From Bacteroidales bacterium (GTDB lineage: Bacteria; Bacteroidota; Bacteroidia; Bacteroidales; UBA3663): a stretch of 64,000 nucleotides of DNA. The translations under genes were made by a program, and so were the position numbers. This document shows positions 44,077 to 52,518 of this stretch, in pieces (within the stretch, counting starts at the first letter, position 1; each line of letters starts with the position of its first letter). The stretch covers positions 1 through 64,000 of the forward strand of contig JAFYZW010000051.1 in assembly GCA_017548545.1 (NCBI GenBank), written 5' to 3'. The notes under the pieces were generated by a model. That model had not been told where the DNA came from. It was given only the letters and a program-made list of their open reading frames with translations, and did no database searches.

Positions 44077-45795
44077 ATGAAACACGTCCTTACTTTTTTT
44101 ACCATCTTTACACTAATTTTCACTTGTGAATCACAGACTCGTTTTCAATTTGGTGATCAGCAACTCACCTCTTCAGCCCATCGCCTTTATGTCAACGATC
44201 AGATGAAGACGCGCGCCTCGCGGTTCACTTTCCATAGCGTCAACGAAGCGCTGCTCTTCGCGCAAGCCAACAATGAGAAGGACACCCTATGGACCGACAT
44301 ATATATCGAGCCGTCAGTCTATTGGATTGACGATCCCGACGACCCTGCCATCCGCGTTTCCACTGTACCGCGCGAAGCACCCTTTGGCCTTAAGGTCAAG
44401 GTGGACCGTCTGCGCCTCATCGGCCTCAGTGACGATCCCGAGGATGTCGTCATTGCCTCCAATCGCGGGCAGACGCAAGGCTCCGACGGCAACTTCACCA
44501 TGCTGCACTTCACTGGCAGCGACATCGAAGCCCACAACATCACCTTTGGCAACTATTGCAACGTCGATCTTGTCTATAAGCGTAATCCGAGCCTCAGCCG
44601 CCCGAAGCGCAATCCCGCCATCGTTCAGGCACAACTGGTCATTTGCAAAGGTGACCGATATTCCATTCGCAACTGCCGATTCATCTCACGCCTTAACCTT
44701 TGCCCCTTCGTGGGTGCTGACCATGTCGATTTCGACAACTGCTACTTCGAATGCACCGACGATGCTCTCTGCGGTACAGGTACCTATCGGCATTGCCGCT
44801 TCACCTTTTACGGGAGCAAGCCTTTCTATGCCACATCGCCACAAGGAGCCACGTTCATCGACTGCGACATCCACTCGAAGGTGCGAGGTACACAATATCT
44901 CACGAAAGCCTCTTCGCCCGTCACGATGCGGGATTGTCGATGGACAAGCGATGACCCCAACCTCAAGTTGGCATGGACACCAAAGCCCAATCCGAAACAC
45001 ATCTGTGTGATGACTGGGTGCACACTCAATCGACGTCCCTACAACGTGCCCACTACGCCCGACGTACCTATGCCGTTGGCTCCCGTCAATCTCCCCATCG
45101 CCAATCAGCCAGAGATCATCCCCGGAGCATGGACGCTCGATTCCTACAAACCTGCCGACACTCAGCAGTATAACTGGAACAACATGTTTGTCGATGCCGA
45201 CCGCAGCAACAAGGAACACTCCACCTGGTGTTTTGGTGAGGGCGTCGATGGTGCTGAGGGATGCTTCGGCCTCATTCCCAATATCCGTGGTGCTCGTATG
45301 ATGTACACTGGGCGCGATGGCGAGCAATACAAAGGACAGACATTGAGCCTCAGCCTCGATCCATGCAAGGAGATCGGCCAAGGCTTCGGCAGCGCTACAG
45401 GTCAATATCTCGACATCTGCATCAAGTTCGATACCCGGACGCTTACAGGCTATGGTCTTCGATTCATTCGCACACCTAATCACCACAATGCAGTTGAAGT
45501 CTGGCTGGTAGAATACCAAAATGGAAAGATATTACCCATCACCGAATCGCAGACTTGTTACCTCTTCCGTCGCGGATGCAAACTGACGATCACCGCCTCA
45601 GCAGATACTCTGACCGCTCTCATTTCGAACGACCAATACCAGCCCGACGACCCATCAATGGCCTTACCTATCCAGCTCTCTGCGCCTATTGCTCACCCGA
45701 ACACCTTCGGTGGCATCCACATCCAGCACACCGGCTCTCTGGGGCCTTCTGCCACCGTCATCAGCGACATACATTCGAGCTATCTGGAAAAATAA
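44077..45795 (+). CDS. Secreted parallel beta-helix protein, pectinesterase-like
   Basis: The 572-residue protein has an export signal (hydrophobic 4-16, then FTCESQT, possibly a lipobox). Residues 40-300 contain beta-helix rungs with a block (GDRYSIRNCRFIS) like the GDRAxFYNCRF block of CE8 pectin methylesterases. The family's catalytic DFIFG motif is replaced by VDFDNCYF, so esterase activity is doubtful. Residues 350-570 form a second, lectin-like beta domain. It may bind or cut plant glycan. It sits 13 bp after the LysE gene. Confidence 0.5.
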   Translation: MKHVLTFFTIFTLIFTCESQTRFQFGDQQLTSSAHRLYVNDQMKTRASRFTFHSVNEALLFAQANNEKDTLWTDIYIEPSVYWIDDPDDPAIRVSTVPREAPFGLKVKVDRLRLIGLSDDPEDVVIASNRGQTQGSDGNFTMLHFTGSDIEAHNITFGNYCNVDLVYKRNPSLSRPKRNPAIVQAQLVICKGDRYSIRNCRFISRLNLCPFVGADHVDFDNCYFECTDDALCGTGTYRHCRFTFYGSKPFYATSPQGATFIDCDIHSKVRGTQYLTKASSPVTMRDCRWTSDDPNLKLAWTPKPNPKHICVMTGCTLNRRPYNVPTTPDVPMPLAPVNLPIANQPEIIPGAWTLDSYKPADTQQYNWNNMFVDADRSNKEHSTWCFGEGVDGAEGCFGLIPNIRGARMMYTGRDGEQYKGQTLSLSLDPCKEIGQGFGSATGQYLDICIKFDTRTLTGYGLRFIRTPNHHNAVEVWLVEYQNGKILPITESQTCYLFRRGCKLTITASADTLTALISNDQYQPDDPSMALPIQLSAPIAHPNTFGGIHIQHTGSLGPSATVISDIHSSYLEK

Positions 45796-45830
45796 GATAG
45801 ATGCCATAGAAGCTTAAGAAGGATAAAAAT

Positions 45831-45873
45831 CGCTCTCCTGAAAGACCATTGTTTCTCGTCTTTCAAGAGAGCG
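45831..45873 (-). terminator. Terminator of the serine hydrolase gene
   Basis: The 16-bp stem CGCTCTCCTGAAAGAC/GTCTTTCAAGAGAGCG with one mismatch (45831-45846, 45858-45873). On the minus strand it is followed by a run of T residues. It lies between convergent genes. Confidence 0.85.
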
Positions 45874-45900
45874 AAAACTTATATCACCTCAAATCCTTTA

Positions 45901-46965
45901 TTAGAGTATCGGGAGTAGATATTCCCAAATCAAGTCCATGTAGGGCTGATAGAGTGAAGAGGAGGTGGTAAGCACTAGCACGGCATCGCGATCGGGGAAG
46001 ACCATAATATATTGACCGGCGAAGCCATCGGCACGATAAGCATTATGACGGCACATCCACATCTGATAACCATAGCCCTGTACCCATTCGTTATTGTCCT
46101 TGTTAAGACCAACTTTCTCCAAGTCCTCGAAACGTGTTCCTGAAGGAGCCGAAGGCACTTGGTAACGCGACATTTCCTTCAGCCACTTGGCGGGCACGAT
46201 TCGCTTGCCATTCCATTTGCCTTTCTGCAAGAACAACTGTCCCATCTTGGCCATATCCTCAGTCTTCAGATACAAACCCCATCCGCCGCAGCTGATTCCC
46301 TGAGGTGACTCATCCCATTGCGGACGTTCGATATGCAAAGGCTGGAACAAACGCGTGTCAAGGTAGTCGAGCACCTTCTCACCTGTCACTTTCTGAACAA
46401 TAGCAGAGAGCATATAGGTTCCTATGGAATTATATAAATAGTATTCACCTGGCTTATGCTCCACAGGCCATGCTAAGAATGCCTTTACCCAATCGAGAGA
46501 GTCCCCTCTCAATTCTTTAGGCTCTTCGTCATGACCACAGGTCATCGTAAGCAGGTCGCGCACGGTCATGGCCTTCAAGTTGTCACTTTGTTCTGCAGGT
46601 AGCTCGTCGGGGAAGAATTTCACGACGGGATCTTTCAGCTTTAGTTTTCCCTCCTTGATGGCAAGACCCACGGCTGTGGCAGTAAACGTCTTGCTCACCG
46701 AATGCATGGCGTGGGGTGTCTCGGCTGTTTGACCGTTGTACCACTTCTCAAATACGACTTCACCATGCTTCAAAATCATGATACTGTGAATGGTGATTGA
46801 GTCAGGACGTACGGGGCGTGTGACGGTAGCATTGACGAACGAATCAACAGCGGCCACGATCTCGGGCGAAGCCTCTGCCCTTGGCAGATCGATAATCACT
46901 TTTTCTGGTTTGCAACTTGACAACAACAGTGCCATCATTGCGATTAATAAAAATGATTTTTTCAT
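45901..46965 (-). CDS. Serine hydrolase lipoprotein (class C beta-lactamase fold)
   Basis: From the ATG at 46965 the protein has 354 residues and a lipobox LSSC. The fold's catalytic Ser-x-x-Lys is SVSKTF and the Tyr motif is in YNSIGTYML. Family members are esterases, D-amino-acid peptidases or peptidoglycan peptidases; true beta-lactamase action is unlikely without more evidence. A minus-strand TATCTTTG (47009-47002) sits at the right distance for this start. Confidence 0.82.
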   Translation of the reverse strand: MKKSFLLIAMMALLLSSCKPEKVIIDLPRAEASPEIVAAVDSFVNATVTRPVRPDSITIHSIMILKHGEVVFEKWYNGQTAETPHAMHSVSKTFTATAVGLAIKEGKLKLKDPVVKFFPDELPAEQSDNLKAMTVRDLLTMTCGHDEEPKELRGDSLDWVKAFLAWPVEHKPGEYYLYNSIGTYMLSAIVQKVTGEKVLDYLDTRLFQPLHIERPQWDESPQGISCGGWGLYLKTEDMAKMGQLFLQKGKWNGKRIVPAKWLKEMSRYQVPSAPSGTRFEDLEKVGLNKDNNEWVQGYGYQMWMCRHNAYRADGFAGQYIMVFPDRDAVLVLTTSSSLYQPYMDLIWEYLLPIL

Positions 46966-47001
46966 AATTAATGGATTGATTATAGAATGAATAATGTAGT
47001 G

Positions 47002-47009
47002 CAAAGATA
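47002..47009 (-). promoter_or_regulatory. Promoter -7 box of the serine hydrolase gene
   Basis: CAAAGATA on the plus strand reads TATCTTTG on the minus strand and lies 37 bp before the chosen start. Confidence 0.6.
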
Positions 47010-47132
47010 AAGATTATTTTCGAATTACAGTCCGACAACCCACGAAAAATAAAATTATTAATCTTATTTCGCAGTAAATCGGTCATTTTTTTGCAAAAAT
47101 GACATGTATTCTTCAATATTTAACCTGATGTA

Positions 47133-47164
47133 TTTGGAGTTTTACAGATAATACCCTACATTTG
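47133..47164 (+). promoter_or_regulatory. Promoter of the DUF1593 gene
   Basis: TTTG (47133-47136), a 20-bp spacer and TACATTTG (47157-47164) match the consensus. Confidence 0.75.
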
Positions 47165-47181
47165 CATCCAAATTAGGGAAG

Positions 47182-48603
47182 ATGAAAACTATAGAAATGA
47201 TGAAGCAAACCGTCCTCGTGCTGTTTCTTGCATTGCTGACCACCGTCGCCACCGCCTCCAATGCCAAACCTCGCATTATCGTCATGACCGACAGTGAGAT
47301 CGATGACCGCTGCTCGATGGCCCATCTGCTGCTATGTTCCAGCAGTGTCGATATCGCCGCACTCATTCAGACCAACTCCTGTTTCCAACGCAACGGCTGG
47401 AGTTGTCAGCACTGGCTTGAACGGCAGATTGACCACTATGCCGAAGTCTATGACAACCTACGCAAACACGACAGCGACTATCCCACACCCGACTATCTGC
47501 GCAGCGTAGTCTTCGTAGGCGACGAGGATGCCTCGCACTTGCCGACGCCGCCCTTCAGGGCAGCTGATCAAACACCAGGCATGATGCCCCAGATCGACCC
47601 CACCAGTTGGCCCGAGACACCAGGCTCACGTGCCATAGTGCGCATTCTGCTCGAAGATGACCCGCGTCCCGTCAATATCCAGGCATGGGGTGGAAGCAAT
47701 ACTGCGGCCAAGGCATTCCAAGTGTTGAAGGACGAGCATCCGCAGGACTACCTGCGAGCCATCGGCAAGGTAGTGATGTACAACATCTGGTATCAAGACG
47801 GAGCAGGCAGTTACATCGAACGTTATCATCCCGAGGTGATGATGCTGCTGTCCTACCACTTCCATGGCACCTGGGACTACGGTGCACAGCTCTTCACTGG
47901 CGGTTTTGTCAATGAGTGGCTTCACACTGGACACGGATCACTGGCCGCTGACTATGTACAGGACTTCATCAGCGAAGGTGATTCACCATCCTTTTTCTAT
48001 TCACTCGATAATGGCCTGCGCAGCTACGAGCATCCCTCTTACGGAGGCTGGGGCGGACAGTTCCAAAAGGTACCCGGTACGCGCAACGTATGGCGCGACA
48101 TCGACAAAGGCAGCTACCAACGCTGGACAGAATACGTACTGCGCGACATGATGATGCGGCTCACGTGGTGCGTGACGCCTGAATATAGCAAATGCAACCA
48201 TCCTCCGCGCATAGAGATTGCAGATGGTCTCGACCGCACCGTCCGAAGCGGCCAACTTGTGACACTGCAAGCCAACGTCACCGACGACAACTTCATCGAC
48301 CTCGAACTGCAGTGGCGACACCGCAGAGCCGTACGCGAACAAAAAGGTGTCACCCATGAACAATTCATTAGTCGCGAAAGCTCACGGCCACAAGTTCTGG
48401 AGTCCACTTGGTGGCAGTATGCCGAAGCAGGCACTTGCCAACAGTTAGTCAATCTTCTGAAGACAGCCGAACCAAACACCGTAACATTCATCGCGCCCCA
48501 AGTCACCGAGCCGCAAACCCTCCACTTCGTTTTCGAAGTTACCGACAACAACAAAGTCGGCCTCACCTCCTTCGCACGTGTTATCGTCACAATATTGCCC
48601 TAA
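47182..48603 (+). CDS. Secreted DUF1593 protein (nucleoside hydrolase-like fold)
   Basis: The 473-residue protein has a signal peptide (cleavage near TASNA). The N-terminal domain begins PRIIVMTDSEIDDRCSMAHL, like the Asp-rich calcium site of nucleoside hydrolases, and the C-terminal part (from about 345) is an Ig-like beta domain. DUF1593 proteins are often annotated as cellulose-binding and occur in polysaccharide-use clusters. Translation may begin at 47182 or at an ATG six codons later. Substrate unknown. Confidence 0.78.
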   Translation: MKTIEMMKQTVLVLFLALLTTVATASNAKPRIIVMTDSEIDDRCSMAHLLLCSSSVDIAALIQTNSCFQRNGWSCQHWLERQIDHYAEVYDNLRKHDSDYPTPDYLRSVVFVGDEDASHLPTPPFRAADQTPGMMPQIDPTSWPETPGSRAIVRILLEDDPRPVNIQAWGGSNTAAKAFQVLKDEHPQDYLRAIGKVVMYNIWYQDGAGSYIERYHPEVMMLLSYHFHGTWDYGAQLFTGGFVNEWLHTGHGSLAADYVQDFISEGDSPSFFYSLDNGLRSYEHPSYGGWGGQFQKVPGTRNVWRDIDKGSYQRWTEYVLRDMMMRLTWCVTPEYSKCNHPPRIEIADGLDRTVRSGQLVTLQANVTDDNFIDLELQWRHRRAVREQKGVTHEQFISRESSRPQVLESTWWQYAEAGTCQQLVNLLKTAEPNTVTFIAPQVTEPQTLHFVFEVTDNNKVGLTSFARVIVTILP

Positions 48604-48658
48604 TTCCCCCAGATAATAATCTTTACAAGCTAAAAACAATAATCGAGAGAAATTTGAC

Positions 48659-49471
48659 ATGGAGAATCTGATTGAATGTAACCTGTTCAATACAAAGGCT
48701 GACGGTCGCTGGCCGTCGGAGTTTACGAACGATTACCATGTGCATATCCTGGTGCGTCGTGGTGTGATGACGTTTTCTGATGGCAGAAATGTGTTTACGT
48801 CAAAGACTGATGATCTCGTCATTTGGCAACAGACGAACACAATCCAACAGGTGAAGTATTCGGATGATTACGAGGCTGACTTCCTGTTAGTGTCGGTGCC
48901 GTTTCTTGCGGCATTCAACCCAGAAATGGTGTGGGCATCGAAGGGTTTTATCTTCATCCGTATCAACCCGTCATTCCATTTGGACGATGAGTCATTCAGA
49001 CTAATTAATGCCGACTTTGACCTGTTTCGCAGTCGTCTGAGTCAACCAGAAAACGCTTTTAAGCGCGAAGTGATAGGTCGAGTGATGCAGATTTTCCTTT
49101 TCGACCTTTGGACAGTCTATCAGCACGGCCTCTCGCAGATGGAGACTTCAGATAATACAGCGCGGATATTTCTCCGCTTCCTTAGTTTGGCACAGCAGAA
49201 TGCACAAATACAGCGAGATGTAGCATTCTATGCCGACAAACTATGTATCACATCGAAGTACCTCTCACAAGTAAGCCGTGCCATGACAGGCTTGCCCGCC
49301 TCACAATGGATACAGTTCTACGCGACGTTCGAACTCATCACCCTGCTCAACGACACCTCTAAGACGATATCCGAAGTGGCTGACCTGATGCACTTTGAAA
49401 CCATCTCCCATTTCTCCCGCTATGTAAAGAAAATGCTGGGAAAATCGCCCTCACAATACCGCGATAAATAA
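48659..49471 (+). CDS. AraC-family transcription regulator
   Basis: The 270-residue protein has a cupin-like N-terminal sensor (residues 10-150) and a C-terminal double helix-turn-helix (about 175-268) with YADKLCITSKYLSQVSRAMTG and the second-helix motif ISHFSRYVKKMLGKSPSQYR. It precedes two operons whose promoters share a candidate operator (49483 and 50877), so it likely controls them. The inducer is unknown; redox stress would fit the target genes. Confidence 0.88.
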   Translation: MENLIECNLFNTKADGRWPSEFTNDYHVHILVRRGVMTFSDGRNVFTSKTDDLVIWQQTNTIQQVKYSDDYEADFLLVSVPFLAAFNPEMVWASKGFIFIRINPSFHLDDESFRLINADFDLFRSRLSQPENAFKREVIGRVMQIFLFDLWTVYQHGLSQMETSDNTARIFLRFLSLAQQNAQIQRDVAFYADKLCITSKYLSQVSRAMTGLPASQWIQFYATFELITLLNDTSKTISEVADLMHFETISHFSRYVKKMLGKSPSQYRDK

Positions 49472-49482
49472 ATCTTCTTCCA

Positions 49483-49542
49483 TTTGTGAAAGTTCTACGG
49501 CAATCTGGACAACTACATATTGCCATTTTCATCGTATCTTTG
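49483..49542 (+). promoter_or_regulatory. Promoter with candidate AraC operator, site 1
   Basis: TTTGTGAAAGTT (49483-49494) starts 52 bp before the first base of the -7 box TATCTTTG (49535-49542). A second conserved stretch, GCAATCTGGACAAC (49500-49513), aligns with GTAATATAGATAAC in site 2. The spacing of the two blocks fits a two-half-site AraC operator. Confidence 0.6.
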
Positions 49543-49569
49543 CACCGAAAAATTTAGGCTATCTGAGCC

Positions 49570-49641
49570 GTAGTGACAAAGGACGTAGCGCCCAACACCA
49601 TCGTTGTCGGCAATCCTGCGAAATTCATTAAGAACATCTAA
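49570..49641 (+). pseudogene. Remnant 3' end of a hexapeptide acetyltransferase gene
   Basis: These 72 bases encode the last 23 residues and stop of a protein matching the C-terminus of the intact acetyltransferase at 50966 (VVTKDVAPNTIV, then GNPAKFIKNI). Only the tail is present, directly downstream of a promoter. Most base differences from the intact gene fall at third codon positions, so it came from a once-functional homolog rather than a fresh copy. Confidence 0.75.
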
Positions 49642-49654
49642 AACATATAACATT

Positions 49655-50143
49655 ATGAAGAAGTTTGTATTAGTTCTAATTGCATTAGTAAACAGTATGG
49701 GCATACTTGCTCAGAGTTCAAACAATTCACAGGTCGAGGATCAATTAGCATTGAAGCGCCTCGTTGATACTTTTTCCATTCTCGCCGATGTGAAGGATGT
49801 GGATAGCCAGATCCTTCTATTCACTGAGGATGCAGAGGTTGTCAGTAAGAGCGGTGGACAGGAGTTTGTATCAAAGGGCCGTGAAGAAATCGGCAAGGCG
49901 TTCGCTGGATTCCTCGCTCTGTTCGACGTGGTGTATCACCTGAACGGACAGCAGACGGTTGACATCGACGGCAACACAGCCACTGGCATCTCATATTGCT
50001 TCGTGACGCTCATAGGTGGCGGCAAGAAGAACCAGAGCGGTGTACGTTATCACGATACATACGTGAAGCAAAATGGCCGCTGGCTCATCAAGAAACGAGA
50101 ATCTGACTTTATGTTCACCACAATAGAGGATATGTCAAAATGA
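49655..50143 (+). CDS. Secreted SnoaL/NTF2-like protein
   Basis: The 162-residue protein has a signal peptide (cleavage near ILAQ) followed by a cone-shaped NTF2/SnoaL fold (LKRLVDTFSILADVKD, then HDTYVKQNGRWLIKKRESDF). Such domains can be isomerases, dehydratases or ligand binders; no catalytic set is certain. Its stop overlaps the flavodoxin start (ATGA), so the two are co-translated. The ATG at 49655 gives the signal peptide; upstream codons are the acetyltransferase remnant in another frame. Confidence 0.75.
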   Translation: MKKFVLVLIALVNSMGILAQSSNNSQVEDQLALKRLVDTFSILADVKDVDSQILLFTEDAEVVSKSGGQEFVSKGREEIGKAFAGFLALFDVVYHLNGQQTVDIDGNTATGISYCFVTLIGGGKKNQSGVRYHDTYVKQNGRWLIKKRESDFMFTTIEDMSK

Positions 50144-50751
50144 AACTGAAATCAATTCTCATCACAGTCTTTGGGCTACTTTTGACGACAGGCTGTAACA
50201 GTCAAGACAAACAGGAAGTCAAACAACAAAAACAAAGTACAATGGACAAATCTATCGTTGTATTCTTCTCGCATGCTGGAGACAACTATGCCGTAGGAAA
50301 CATTGAGGTGGGCAACACGAAGATTGTGGCCGACTATATCAGTGAACTAACAGGTGCGGAACAGTTTGAAATTGTGACGCACAAATACGACGGCATGGCC
50401 TATACGCCGCTCATCAATCTCGCTAAAGAAGAGGCAAAGAACGGTGAGCTCCCCGAGTATGAGGGCGACGTGGATTTGAGTCAATACGACACCGTATTCA
50501 TTGGTGGTCCTATCTGGTGGGGCTCCTATCCGCAGGTGATGTTTTCCTTCTTCAAGAAACACGCCAACGATCTGAAAGGCAAGACCCTCATTCCCTTCAC
50601 CACCCATGAAGGTTCAGGCCTGGCCAATTGTGTGGAGGACGTAAAAGATGCTTTCCCTGGTGCTAACGTCACTGAAGGTTTCAGCATCTACGGCCACGAG
50701 GTACGTAGCAGTAAGGCAAAGGTTGAAAAGTGGCTCAAAAATTTTGAATGA
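50140..50751 (+). CDS. Flavodoxin-domain lipoprotein
   Basis: The 203-residue protein has a lipobox (TTGC) and a flavodoxin domain: FFSHAGDNYAVG at the phosphate loop, FIGGPIWWGSYPQ and FTTHEGSGL near the flavin. It resembles the NADPH-quinone/flavodoxin-like proteins common in Bacteroidetes redox clusters, and is a shorter relative of the one at 5411. It is co-expressed with the SnoaL-like protein. Confidence 0.82.
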   Translation: MKLKSILITVFGLLLTTGCNSQDKQEVKQQKQSTMDKSIVVFFSHAGDNYAVGNIEVGNTKIVADYISELTGAEQFEIVTHKYDGMAYTPLINLAKEEAKNGELPEYEGDVDLSQYDTVFIGGPIWWGSYPQVMFSFFKKHANDLKGKTLIPFTTHEGSGLANCVEDVKDAFPGANVTEGFSIYGHEVRSSKAKVEKWLKNFE

Positions 50752-50827
50752 ATGGTTAAAGGCTGTTACCGACGAACAGTACGATATGCCCAAACAGATT
50801 GCAAAAGCTATCGTTGAAAAGTATCAA
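50752..50827 (+). other. Possible coding remnant after the flavodoxin gene
   Basis: In one frame the bases after the flavodoxin stop read EWLKAVTDEQYDMPKQIAKA and on, which looks more like protein than random translation. It has no start codon of its own and runs into the terminator stem. It may be the tail of a deleted gene, or chance. Confidence 0.25.
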
Positions 50828-50870
50828 AAAGAATCCGAGCCATCACATAATGACTCGGATTCTTTATCTT
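50828..50870 (+). terminator. Rho-independent terminator
   Basis: The 12-bp perfect stem AAAGAATCCGAG/CTCGGATTCTTT (50828-50839, 50854-50865) ends the SnoaL-flavodoxin operon. Confidence 0.88.
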
Positions 50871-50876
50871 CTGCAT

Positions 50877-50936
50877 TTTGTGAAAGTTAGGGAGTAATAT
50901 AGATAACATTCTATTCAAAAAATCTCCGTACCTTTG
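50877..50936 (+). promoter_or_regulatory. Promoter with candidate AraC operator, site 2
   Basis: TTTGTGAAAGTT (50877-50888) recurs 52 bp before the -7 box TACCTTTG (50929-50936), exactly as in site 1. The second conserved block GTAATATAGATAAC is at 50894-50907. A -33 box is weak or absent, as expected for an activator-dependent promoter. Confidence 0.6.
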
Positions 50937-50965
50937 CACCATCAAACAAATAAAACGAAAAGAGT

Positions 50966-51514
50966 ATGGATATTTTTGAAAGACTGAGTTCTGGTGCTGA
51001 CGTCGATATGGCGACAGCCGAGTATGCAGAGGCTATCGTTGAGATGACACGCTGCGGAAAGATTTGTTTCTACATCAACACGACGGAACCGGTGCCAGAA
51101 AAGATTCGCCCGCTGGAGGAGGAACTGTTCGGCGGCGGGCTGGACGCGACGAGTTACCTGATGCCCCCGCTGCAGATAGACTTCGCACGGCAAATGAAGA
51201 TTGGGCGCGGCGTGTTCGTTAACCACTTGCTGACGTGTATGGCGGCGGGCGGCATCACCATCGACGACGGGGCGATGATCGGGCCGAATGTGCGCATCGT
51301 GACAGACAATCACGACTTCGAGAACCGTATGGTGCTGCGCTGCAAGCCTGTACACATCGGACGGCGAGCATGGATTGGCGTGGGTGCCATCATCCTGCCA
51401 GGCGTGACCATCGGCGAGAATGCCGTTGTGGCTGCCGGAGCAGTAGTGACAAAGGACGTAGCGCCCAACACCATCGTGGGTGGAAATCCTGCGAAATTCA
51501 TTAAAAATATATAG
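50966..51514 (+). CDS. Maltose/galactoside O-acetyltransferase-like protein
   Basis: The 182-residue protein has a short helical N-terminus and a left-handed beta-helix with hexapeptide repeats (IGRGVFVN, then IGVGAIILPGVTIGENAVVAAGAVV). The acetyl-transfer His is in TDNHDFENR. It belongs to the LacA/Maa/NodL group that acetylates small sugars or related acceptors from acetyl-CoA. It is the first gene of the second AraC-linked operon, 4 bp before the reductase gene. Confidence 0.85.
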   Translation: MDIFERLSSGADVDMATAEYAEAIVEMTRCGKICFYINTTEPVPEKIRPLEEELFGGGLDATSYLMPPLQIDFARQMKIGRGVFVNHLLTCMAAGGITIDDGAMIGPNVRIVTDNHDFENRMVLRCKPVHIGRRAWIGVGAIILPGVTIGENAVVAAGAVVTKDVAPNTIVGGNPAKFIKNI

Positions 51515-51518
51515 CATT

Positions 51519-52514
51519 ATGAAGAAAACCTTGACAATGATGCTGGGTCTCGGCTGTGTGCTGACGACGATGGCTTGCAGCAGTGAAAACCACGACGAGA
51601 CTACGAAGCCTGAAGAAGAGAGAGAAAACATAACAAACCAAACAGATAGCAAGATGATGACACTCACATTGAATAACGGCGTCGTGATGCCACAGTTCGG
51701 CCTCGGCGTGTACAGCATCCCCGCTGGGGAAGTGACTTATAACTCGGTATTGACGGCCCTGAAGTGCGGCTATCGACATATCGACACGGCTCATGCCTAC
51801 CAGAACGAGTGGAGTGTGGGACAGGCTGTGAAGGACAGCGACATCGACCGCGACAGCATTTGGATTACCAGCAAACTATGGCCCAACGAGTACGGAGAGG
51901 GCAAGACGCTTAAGGCCATTGACCGTATGCTGGAACGGCTCGGACTGGAGTACATCGACCTCGTGTATTTCCACCAGCCAATCGGCGACTACGTGGGCGG
52001 CTGGAAGGAGATGGAACAAGCTCTAGAATCGGGTAAGGTACGCGCCATCGGCATCTCGAACTTCGACGTGACAGACTCCATCTTTAATTCTCTCGTAGAG
52101 ACCGCACGGATCAAACCGCAGATCATGCAGATAGAGTGCCACCCCTATGCCCAACGCCGCCACTGGCAGGAAATGTGCCAGAAATATGACATCAAGATTG
52201 AGTCGTGGTTCCCCCTCGGTGGTCGTGATTCGAAGGGCGAGATACTGGGCAACCCGACCATCAAGGCTATAGCCGATGCTCACGGCATGACACCCGCTCA
52301 AGTCATCATCCGCTGGCACTTGCAGGAAGGTTTTTCAGTCATCCCCGGTTCGTCGAACCCTGCCCACATCAAAGAGAATATCGAGACGCTCGACTTCACC
52401 CTATCCGACGAAGATATGCAGCGTATCCGAGCTCTCGACAAGGAAAAACGCTACTTCAACATGTCCTACGAACAGCAGAAGCAGTGGTTCTCGCAGTGGA
52501 ATCCGACGGATTGA
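51519..52514 (+). CDS. Aldo/keto reductase lipoprotein
   Basis: The 331-residue protein has a lipobox (TMAC) and then an aldo/keto reductase barrel. The catalytic tetrad is visible: Asp and Tyr in HIDTAHAY, Lys in ITSKLWP, His in VYFHQP. NADPH contacts lie in IPGSSNPAHIKEN. It is related to the 2,5-diketogluconate reductase group. An anchored, exported reductase is unusual because NADPH is cytoplasmic. It follows the acetyltransferase gene by 4 bp. Confidence 0.85.
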   Translation: MKKTLTMMLGLGCVLTTMACSSENHDETTKPEEERENITNQTDSKMMTLTLNNGVVMPQFGLGVYSIPAGEVTYNSVLTALKCGYRHIDTAHAYQNEWSVGQAVKDSDIDRDSIWITSKLWPNEYGEGKTLKAIDRMLERLGLEYIDLVYFHQPIGDYVGGWKEMEQALESGKVRAIGISNFDVTDSIFNSLVETARIKPQIMQIECHPYAQRRHWQEMCQKYDIKIESWFPLGGRDSKGEILGNPTIKAIADAHGMTPAQVIIRWHLQEGFSVIPGSSNPAHIKENIETLDFTLSDEDMQRIRALDKEKRYFNMSYEQQKQWFSQWNPTD

Positions 52515-52518
52515 TATA

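Noticed and set aside
50648..50890. 80-codon frame overlapping the flavodoxin end
   Set aside because: Most of it is out-of-frame flavodoxin sequence and it runs through the terminator; only the middle part was noted as a possible remnant.
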